Assembly: GCA_030592985.1 (NCBI GenBank)
Contig: JAUVIB010000237.1
Coordinates: forward strand, 1-5,698
Direction of reading: 5' to 3'
Origin: Calditrichaceae bacterium
GTDB taxonomy: Bacteria; Calditrichota; Calditrichia; Calditrichales; Calditrichaceae
DNA length: 5,698 nt
Shown here: positions 1 through 5,052 of the stretch, piece after piece
Layout: each line of letters begins with the position of its first letter
How positions within the stretch are numbered: position 1 is the first letter of the stretch
The notes under the pieces: generated by a model
Databases searched by the model: none
Told to the model about the DNA's origin: nothing
Seen by the model: the letters and a program-made list of their open reading frames with translations, nothing else
Translations under genes and position numbers: made by a program

Positions 1-900
1 GTAACCGTCGGTGAAAACAACGGCGAAATTCTGCTGACACTCACCACCGTCCTCAGCACTGGCAATGGGAGAAGTCCCGACGCCGCCATCCTCGCCGTCG
101 TCCTGATCAAAATACTGACCCACAAATTCCAAACCCCGTCTGAGCGGCGTGGACGCCCGATCAGCGTCGAGACGATAGGAATATAATGCATTTAGGAGGT
201 CACTTGTGTTATCTTCGCCTTCAACCTTCACCTTAAGCACCGGTTGTTTCAAGACGCCATTAATACCCCGGAACCCAATATTAACACCCGACATTTCTGT
301 AAGAACCTTGCCTATAGCCATCCTGGTCACCAGATCCCGTCTCCTGTAATATGAGAACCAGTTTGCAAAATTCTGGCGCTCTTCTAAATAAGTTCGAGGC
401 GTCCCAGATTCATTTTTCGGAATAACATCGTCGGGGGGTGAACCGACTATCGTCAATTCACCGTCTTCAATCATATCATCATTGTCATTGTCATCTACCG
501 CATAGTAGTTAATGTTCCCGCCATCGACGACCACGAGATACGGTTTACCTAAACTGGCAGACCATATATAGTAATGGGCGTTCTTTATATCTATAGAAAT
601 GCCGCTTTTAACAAATTTCACCGCATCGGCAACCGTGCTGCTCCCAGTGCTCAGGGCATGCCGGCCTATTGTCACACTCCCGGATGTGCCGGCTGCAAAA
701 TTATAGGTGTCGAGTAGTACCCATTCGCCACAGCCATCCGCCCCACCTGATCGCTGGTCCATGTTAACCGTATGGTTCCCCGCACTATCAACGATCGTTA
801 TCTGGGCGTTCTCGTCACGAGCATTGTAGCAGTTCCACCACGCATAAACGTCGTAGTCACCTGCGATTGGAATGTTCGGGGTAAAGGTTGCCGTATCACC
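1..900 (-). CDS. PilY1-like type IV pilus protein fragment with partial golvesin-type domain (both ends missing)
   Basis: Reading the minus strand from 900 down to 1 gives 300 codons with no stop. The frame is closed upstream by TAA at 906-904 and no plausible start is present; the first in-frame ATG is codon 47. Residues 1-97 resemble the later part of a golvesin/Xly-type carbohydrate-binding-like domain: ATFTPNIPIAGDYDVYAWW near the start, then WVLLDTYNFAAGTSGSVTIG and VADAVKFVK. Residues about 170-195 (YLEERQNFANWFSYYRRRDL), 250-262 (STPLRRGLEFVGQ) and 286-300 (GECQQNFAVVFTDGY) match the conserved central part of PilY1 proteins, the surface-exposed or tip-associated factors of type IV pili. 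An acidic stretch at 136-147 is rich in D and N. The usual N-terminal part with the start of the golvesin domain is missing, and the C-terminal beta-propeller would lie beyond the window. The DNA is visibly GC-richer than the rest. Family recognition is fairly sure; whether the gene is intact anywhere is not. Confidence 0.75.
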
Positions 901-1060
901 TTTTTACTATTTTTTCGTAAAGGAGGCTCGCTTCAAGCAGTCTTCTCTGCTCATGTAGAAGTCTCGATTGATCATTCCATATTTTCAAGCTGTCGGCATC
1001 CTGCCCGTTTACAACAGTGAATGCTATGATAATAAATAGGAGTAAGCTTGATTTCCCCAT
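896..1060 (-). CDS. Start of a small secreted protein, 54 codons, probably truncated at the junction near 900
   Basis: ATG at 1060-1058 opens a 54-codon frame ending in TGA at 898-896. The protein begins MGKSS, then a hydrophobic run LLLFIIIAFTVV (residues 6-17) and a plausible signal-peptidase site after NG (residue 19). The mature part is charged and helix-like (SLKIWNDQSRLLHEQRRLL, then EASLLYEKIVKR). The last stretch resembles the second helix of a TPR-type repeat, but one partial motif is too little for a family call. A weak AAAAGG ribosome-binding site lies at 1076-1071, 10 bases before the ATG. The stop codon falls inside the PilY1-like DNA, so the real protein was probably longer and lost its 3' part there. 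Alternatively, a +1 shift in the run of five A (905-901) would fuse it to the PilY1-like frame. The signal peptide is convincing; gene status is moderate. No function can be given. Confidence 0.5.
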   Translation of the reverse strand: MGKSSLLLFIIIAFTVVNGQDADSLKIWNDQSRLLHEQRRLLEASLLYEKIVKR

Positions 1061-1115
1061 TAAAGTACAGCCTTTTAAGTGAAATATTAAAATCTATAAT
1101 CACAAATGAGTTGGA

Positions 1116-1154
1116 ATCGATATGCGCGTTAAGACGCTTAAATCTTATATCGAT
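1116..1154. repeat. Nested 39-bp dyad between the isomerase and the small secreted ORF
   Basis: The outer arms ATCGATAT (1116-1123) and ATATCGAT (1147-1154) are perfect inverted repeats. The inner arms TTAAG (1129-1133) and CTTAA (1137-1141) are inverted about the same centre, base 1135. The two pairings are separated by a mostly unpaired 5 x 5 internal loop with one G-C pair. It lies 56-94 bases upstream of the small ORF start at 1060, where an operator or a 5' leader hairpin could sit. No T-run follows on either strand, so it is not a standard terminator. Confidence 0.4.
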
Positions 1155-1160
1155 AGTCTT

Positions 1161-1190
1161 CATTCATAAACTGAAAAACAAAAATGAATG
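1161..1190. repeat. Short inverted repeat, 7-bp arms
   Basis: CATTCAT at 1161-1167 and ATGAATG at 1184-1190 are perfect inverted copies with an A-rich 16-base loop. It lies between two stronger dyads (1116-1154 and 1200-1265). On its own, a 7-bp arm in AT-rich DNA could be chance; its place in a row of three inverted repeats is the only reason to note it. Confidence 0.25.
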
Positions 1191-1199
1191 TCCAGCAGA

Positions 1200-1265
1200 G
1201 AACACCGATTAACGATTTATACTTTTCTTAAATATTTCTATCTCTTTTATCGTTAGTCGGTGTTC
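1200..1265. repeat. Long inverted repeat made of two opposed copies of the intergenic element
   Basis: GAACACCGATTAACGAT (1200-1216) and ATCGTTAGTCGGTGTTC (1249-1265) are inverted copies matching at 16 of 17 positions, with a 32-base AT-rich spacer. The one mismatch would be a G-U wobble in a plus-strand transcript and an A-C mismatch in a minus-strand transcript. It starts 20 bases after the isomerase stop codon. No T-run follows it in the direction of transcription, so a rho-independent terminator is not supported. The right arm is one of three like-oriented copies found after genes in this window; see 2375 and 3661. Confidence 0.65.
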
Positions 1266-1284
1266 ATGCATCTTTTTATTATTC

Positions 1285-2289
1285 TTAAGCATTTTCTTTA
1301 TCAAAAGCAGCGTCAAATGAGATATTAGATGGGCTAAAATTAATATTCTTAACAAAAGCACAAGCCTCTTCAGCTCCGAATTCTCTTTCCATACCACAAT
1401 CTTCCCACTCAACAGACAGCGGTCCTTCATAACCAATATGATTAAAAGCACGAATGATTTCTTCAAAGTTAACATCACCATGTCCCAATGAGCGGAAATC
1501 CCACCCACGGTCTTTATGACCAAATTCCAGATTTGAAGACAAAATACCACTACGCCCATTCAATTGAAGAGCAGTATCTTTCATATGAACATGATAAATT
1601 CTGTTGGAGAATTCATAAATAAAGGCAACAGGATCAACCATCTGCCAAACTAGATGACTGGGATCAAAATTAAAACCAAATGCCGGCCGGTTTTCTATCG
1701 CTTCCAATGCTCTTTTTGCACTGAACAGGTCAAAAGCAATTTCTCCCGGATGAACTTCGAGAGCAAATTTAATTCCCAGATCGTCAAAAACGTCTAAAAT
1801 AGGATTCCACATTTCAGCAAAATAAGCATAGCCGTCATCAATCATCTTTTTTGATGTTGGCGGAAAATCATATACAAGATGCCAAATCGAGGACCCGGTA
1901 AAACCATTTACCACATCGACACCAAAATTTTTGGCAGCATGAGCCGTTTTAATCATGGTTTCCACAGCCCATCTTCTTTTACCTTCCGCATCACCGGCAA
2001 ATTGTTCCGGCGCAAAAGCATCCGTTCTTTCATCATCGTTCAAATCACAAACAAGCTGACCTGCCAGATGATTACTGATAGCGTATAAATTCATATTATT
2101 TTTCTTCAAAGTATTCAAAATATCATCGCAATATTTTTGATCGTCTGCCGCTTTATAGACATCTATATGTTCACCCCAACAAGCTAATTCTAAACCTTCA
2201 TAACCCCATTTTGAGGCCTTAGCTGCCAACTCATCAATGGTCATATCCGCCCATTGTCCGGTGCAAAGTGTTACCGGTCTACCCATCAT
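1285..2289 (-). CDS. Sugar phosphate isomerase/epimerase family protein (xylose-isomerase-like TIM barrel)
   Basis: This is a 334-residue protein (333 if the second Met is used), full length for the family. It begins RPVTLCTGQWADMTIDELAA and has the AP-endonuclease-2-like TIM-barrel pattern: GYEGLELACWGEH (29-41), AISNHLAGQ (70-78), NGFTGSSIWHL (128-138), ALEVHPGE (176-183), FNFDPSHL (206-213), IYHVHMKD (231-238) and PLSVEWED (290-297). The likely divalent-metal ligands, by family analogy, are Glu178, Asp209, His235 and Glu294. There is no signal peptide, so it should act in the cytoplasm. Members of this superfamily isomerise or epimerise sugars; some relatives cleave 3-keto-glycosides made by Gfo/Idh/MocA dehydrogenases, and two such dehydrogenases lie directly upstream. 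The exact reaction is unknown. The product of the preceding gene ends 125 bases upstream, and a 19-bp palindrome lies between them. Gene and superfamily are sure; substrate is not. Confidence 0.93.
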   Translation of the reverse strand: MMGRPVTLCTGQWADMTIDELAAKASKWGYEGLELACWGEHIDVYKAADDQKYCDDILNTLKKNNMNLYAISNHLAGQLVCDLNDDERTDAFAPEQFAGDAEGKRRWAVETMIKTAHAAKNFGVDVVNGFTGSSIWHLVYDFPPTSKKMIDDGYAYFAEMWNPILDVFDDLGIKFALEVHPGEIAFDLFSAKRALEAIENRPAFGFNFDPSHLVWQMVDPVAFIYEFSNRIYHVHMKDTALQLNGRSGILSSNLEFGHKDRGWDFRSLGHGDVNFEEIIRAFNHIGYEGPLSVEWEDCGMEREFGAEEACAFVKNINFSPSNISFDAAFDKENA

Positions 2290-2293
2290 TTAT

Positions 2294-2298
2294 CCTCC
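2294..2298 (-). promoter_or_regulatory. Ribosome-binding site that favours the second ATG of the isomerase gene
   Basis: The minus strand reads GGAGG at 2298-2294, followed by ATAA and two consecutive ATG codons. Spacing is only 4 bases to the first ATG (2289) and 7 to the second (2286). The second is the more usual distance, so translation probably starts at 2286, giving a protein beginning MGRPVTL. Confidence 0.6.
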
Positions 2299-2321
2299 AT
2301 AAAATATGTTATTTAAATTTC

Positions 2322-2340
2322 TCCGAGGGAATCCCTTGGA
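2322..2340. promoter_or_regulatory. 19-bp near-perfect palindrome, candidate operator upstream of the isomerase gene
   Basis: TCCGAGGGAATCCCTTGGA has 9-base arms around a central A, with a single asymmetric pair. It lies 33-51 bases upstream of the isomerase ATG, inside the 125-base gap after the dehydrogenase gene. Neither strand shows a T-run after it, so a terminator is unlikely. The GC-rich symmetry in AT-rich surroundings suits a binding site for a dimeric regulator. The half-site AGGGAATC also occurs upstream of the first dehydrogenase gene (minus strand, 4873-4866). Function is inferred from position and symmetry only. Confidence 0.45.
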
Positions 2341-2374
2341 CATAGTTTTATTAAAATAACTTCGTAATTCTCTA

Positions 2375-2391
2375 ATCGTTAATCGGTATTC
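2375..2391 (-). repeat. Intergenic element, copy after the second dehydrogenase gene
   Basis: The plus strand reads ATCGTTAATCGGTATTC, one base different from the reverse complement of 1200-1216. It lies 24 bases after the stop codon of the dehydrogenase gene ending at 2415. The flanking TTAA (2392-2395) is shared with the copy at 3661. Since it is also about 85-100 bases upstream of the isomerase start, it could serve the next gene instead of the previous one. Confidence 0.55.
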
Positions 2392-2414
2392 TTAAATCAT
2401 TTTAGATTTATGAA

Positions 2415-3581
2415 TTAAGACGGCATCGTTGTCCATTTTTGCTCACTTTTAGCACTTTTAATAACCGTATCAATAAAAATCATCCCACGGATACCATCAT
2501 TTACATCCGGAAAGTCAGAGATTAGCGCATCCACTTTTTGTCCCGCAGACTTAGCCATAATCGTTTCACTGAAATTCAGATAATTATTAGCAAAAGCTTC
2601 CAGAAATGCTTCCGGATGACCGCTTGGTAAACGTGTGGCACGTGCAGCTGCGGCTGATATATCCCCGATATAATCATTACCTCGTGTCCAAACCTGCATC
2701 GGCTTACCAATTTCTTTTACATAAAGAGAATTTGGGTGTTCCTGGTGCCATTCCAAAGATTTTTTTGTGCCATAAATCCAAATACCAAGGTTGTTCTCTT
2801 CACCAATGGCAATTTGACTTACATGCAGAACCCCGCTTGCTCCGTTATCAAACTGAAGCAGAGCGTTACCATCGTCATCCAAAAGACGTCCCTCTACAAA
2901 TGTACTCAAATGAGCGCATATTTTTGTAATCTTCAGTCCGGTAATATATTCAGATAAGTTTTCTGCATGAGTACCGATATCGCCAATACTTCCTGCAGCG
3001 CCGCTCTGTTTGGGATCGGTTCTCCAGGAAGCCTGCATCTGCCCTTCCCGCTCAATCGGTTTTGCCAGCCATCCCTGCGGATAACGAACAACTATTTTCC
3101 TGACTTCTCCCACGTCACCATTCCTTACCATATCTCTCGCTAATTTTACCATGGGATAGCCGGTATAATTATGCATTAACCCAAAAGTTTTTCCCGACTT
3201 TTCCACAATCTTCTTTAATTCATGAGCTTCATCAACGGTCATGGTCATGGGTTTTTCACACATTACATTAAACCCGGCTTCGAGAATATCCTTTGCAATA
3301 GGGAAATGCCAGTTATTTGGCGTTACGATAGAGATAAAATCCATTCTTTCATCTTCGGACAGAGAATTTTCATGAGCAATTAACTCATTATAATCATTAT
3401 ATACACGGGAAGAGTCTAGTCCGAGTATTTTCCCCTGCTCTTTACTCTTTTTGGGATCGACATCAAAAGCTCCGCCAATTAATTCAATATTTCCATCAAT
3501 ACGTGAAGCTTTTCGGTGCACTTCCCCGATAAAGGCTCCGGGACCGCCCCCGACCATACCCATTTTTAATTTTTTATTCAC
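2415..3581 (-). CDS. Gfo/Idh/MocA family NAD(P)-dependent dehydrogenase (copy B, complete)
   Basis: A 388-residue protein starting with GTG at 3581-3579, chosen because AGGAGG lies 8 bases upstream. The N-terminal Rossmann fold has the glycine-rich nucleotide-binding loop GGGPGAFIG (11-19). CEKPMT (108-113) holds the family EKP motif, with Lys110 the usual catalytic lysine. GDIGTHAENL (200-209) supplies Asp201 and His205 of the Asp-x3-His active-site motif. The loop before it, QASWRTDPKQSGAAGS (183-198), is the well-conserved substrate-side loop of this subfamily. There is no signal peptide or twin-arginine motif, so it should be cytoplasmic. Members oxidise a sugar or polyol hydroxyl with NAD(P); the substrate cannot be read from sequence. 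It follows a paralogue (3706-4845) after 124 bases and precedes an isomerase-like gene, which suggests consecutive steps on one sugar. Family assignment is sure; no specific name such as inositol dehydrogenase is justified. Confidence 0.95.
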   Translation of the reverse strand: MNKKLKMGMVGGGPGAFIGEVHRKASRIDGNIELIGGAFDVDPKKSKEQGKILGLDSSRVYNDYNELIAHENSLSEDERMDFISIVTPNNWHFPIAKDILEAGFNVMCEKPMTMTVDEAHELKKIVEKSGKTFGLMHNYTGYPMVKLARDMVRNGDVGEVRKIVVRYPQGWLAKPIEREGQMQASWRTDPKQSGAAGSIGDIGTHAENLSEYITGLKITKICAHLSTFVEGRLLDDDGNALLQFDNGASGVLHVSQIAIGEENNLGIWIYGTKKSLEWHQEHPNSLYVKEIGKPMQVWTRGNDYIGDISAAAARATRLPSGHPEAFLEAFANNYLNFSETIMAKSAGQKVDALISDFPDVNDGIRGMIFIDTVIKSAKSEQKWTTMPS

Positions 3582-3589
3582 GGTCTATT

Positions 3590-3595
3590 CCTCCT
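3590..3595 (-). promoter_or_regulatory. Strong ribosome-binding site that decides a GTG start
   Basis: The minus strand has AGGAGG at 3595-3590, 8 bases before GTG at 3581. The next in-frame ATG is codon 7 (3563), which would lie 26 bases from the site and cut off the start of the first beta strand. The GTG is therefore the preferred start. Confidence 0.75.
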
Positions 3596-3660
3596 GCGAA
3601 GTAAATATTTTTCCCAACTATTAAAATCTTCAATTATTCTGTCCCGTATTTAGTACGAGA

Positions 3661-3677
3661 TTAATCGGTGTTCTTAA
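3661..3677 (-). repeat. Intergenic element, copy after the first dehydrogenase gene
   Basis: The plus strand reads TTAATCGGTGTTCTTAA. The first 13 bases are identical to the reverse complement of the element at 1200-1212, and 16 of the 17 match 2379-2395. It starts 29 bases after the dehydrogenase stop at 3706. Similarity to the 2379 copy extends outward toward the stop codon (TTAA then A/T-rich TTTTA), which could partly reflect duplication of the gene together with its 3' flank. Confidence 0.55.
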
Positions 3678-3705
3678 TTTATTTTAAATTTTTCTCTTTT
3701 TTATA

Positions 3706-4845
3706 TCAGCTCTCAGGCATCTTCGTCCATTTTTCTTCACTATCAGCGCTCTTAAGCGCTGTATCGACAAATAACATTCCCCGCAGTCCATCGCTTACTT
3801 TCGGAAAATCATTTATAACTGCCTCGACTCCTTTACCTAAAGATTTATGGATTATTGTATCGCAAAAATTATGATAGATATTAGCAAAAGCCTCTAAGAA
3901 AGCCTCGGGGTGTCCGCCGGGTAGTCTGCTGGCTCTTTCTGCGGCCGGAGAAATTTTAGCAACATAATCATTCCCGCGCTTCCAGGTCTGTACCGGATTA
4001 TCCGGTTCGTAAACCTTTAGATAATTTGGCTGTTCCTGGTGCCATTCAATAGATTTTTTACTGCCATATACCCAAATAGCCAAATCATTTTCTTGTCCTG
4101 TGGCGATTTTACTTACATGTATTATACCTCTGGCTCCATTTTCAAATTTCAAAAGGCAATTCCCGTCATAATCGAGTTTTGGATCATTATCGAGTGTTTG
4201 TAAATCAGCGCAAATATGAGTTATCCTCAGACCGGTAATGTATTCGGCGAGATTTTCTGCGTGGGTACCTATATCTACAATACTGCCGCTATTTCTCCTT
4301 CTTAATCGTTCGAATGGATGTTTATGCCTGCCTTGCGGATATTGAACAATTATTTTTCGTATACTACCTAACTTTCCCTGCCGTGCCATATCTCTTGCTA
4401 ATTTTACCATTGGATAACCGGTATAATTATGCATTAAGGCGAAAGTTTTTCCGGTTGTGTTAACAATCATTTGTAGTTCCCTGGCCTCATCAACATTCAT
4501 TGTCATCGGTTTTTCACACATTACATGAAATCCGGCTTTGAGAGCTTCCTTTGCAATAAAAAAATGGGTGTCATTCGGTGTGGCAATTGTAACAAAATCT
4601 ATTCGTTCCCCAGCAGGAAGAATTCTCTCTGTCTCAAGCATATTAGCATAGTTATGATAAATACGGCGTGGATTAAGATGTAGCTGCCGGCCCGTTTTTT
4701 TAGACTTTTCCTCATCCCGGCTAAAAGCACCTGCAACAAGCTCAACCTTACTATCAAAAATTGCCGCTTTATAATGTACCGGCCCGATAAATGACCCGGG
4801 ACCACCGCCAATCATTCCCATTTTAAGTTTTCTCTGAACAGGCAT
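3706..4845 (-). CDS. Gfo/Idh/MocA family NAD(P)-dependent dehydrogenase (copy A, active-site loop shortened)
   Basis: A 379-residue paralogue of the gene at 2415-3581, colinear with it from end to end. ATG at 4845 is preceded by GGAGG at 4854-4850. The Rossmann loop is GGGPGSFIG (13-21), CEKPMT (110-115) gives catalytic Lys112, and VDIGTHAENL (190-199) keeps Asp191 and His195. The stretch LMHNYTGYPMVKLARDM (137-153) is identical in both copies. The clear difference lies between YPQG and IVDIGTH. Copy B has 28 residues there including WRTDP; copy A has only 16, with a basic segment (RHKHPFERLRRRN) and no WRTDP. An altered substrate pocket or subunit contact is therefore likely, while the cofactor site looks intact. 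No signal peptide; cytoplasmic. It lies 207 bases after the DUF2961 gene. Oxidation of a sugar or glycoside hydroxyl is the likely role; it may have a different substrate from copy B or act with it in a mixed oligomer (inference). Confidence 0.95.
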   Translation of the reverse strand: MPVQRKLKMGMIGGGPGSFIGPVHYKAAIFDSKVELVAGAFSRDEEKSKKTGRQLHLNPRRIYHNYANMLETERILPAGERIDFVTIATPNDTHFFIAKEALKAGFHVMCEKPMTMNVDEARELQMIVNTTGKTFALMHNYTGYPMVKLARDMARQGKLGSIRKIIVQYPQGRHKHPFERLRRRNSGSIVDIGTHAENLAEYITGLRITHICADLQTLDNDPKLDYDGNCLLKFENGARGIIHVSKIATGQENDLAIWVYGSKKSIEWHQEQPNYLKVYEPDNPVQTWKRGNDYVAKISPAAERASRLPGGHPEAFLEAFANIYHNFCDTIIHKSLGKGVEAVINDFPKVSDGLRGMLFVDTALKSADSEEKWTKMPES

Positions 4846-5052
4846 TCGACCTCCAGAAGTTAGATGATTCCCTAAGACATACTACCAAGTTGTTTAAACT
4901 TTTTTTAAGCGATAAATCCATTCAATAAACGTGTTAAAATATTTCAAATAATTCACCATCGATATCATATTTTGCTTGAGAAGCATGGTTATATAATCTA
5001 TTTAACCGGGCACTTTATAGCTGCTGCTTTTTGTTGTATAATATTTATCAAT

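Noticed and set aside
772..1020. 82-codon plus-strand frame across the junction
   Set aside because: It lies opposite the PilY1-like and signal-peptide frames, both of which show recognisable protein features; this one shows none.
972..1163. 63-codon minus-strand frame covering the signal-peptide ORF
   Set aside because: It shows no motif and overlaps the better-supported ORF starting at 1060, which has a clear signal peptide.
1209..1559. 116-codon minus-strand frame overlapping the isomerase 3' end
   Set aside because: It is an out-of-frame shadow of the isomerase gene. Its tail (HEHRLTIKE...) merely reads through the intergenic repeat, and a similar-looking peptide after the next gene (EYRLTIRE...) reflects the repeated DNA, not a protein family.
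3647..3660. Small hairpin CGTA/TACG next to the intergenic element
   Set aside because: Only four base pairs, not extended on either side; not distinguishable from chance.
4884..4912. Plus-strand terminator-like AAGTT...AACTT followed by a T-run
   Set aside because: The stem is five AT-rich pairs and there is no plus-strand gene to terminate.
4846..5052. Sigma-70-like promoter in the gap before dehydrogenase A
   Set aside because: Several AT-rich hexamers resemble -10 or -35 boxes, but no pair has good sequence and spacing together; AT-rich DNA gives such matches by chance.
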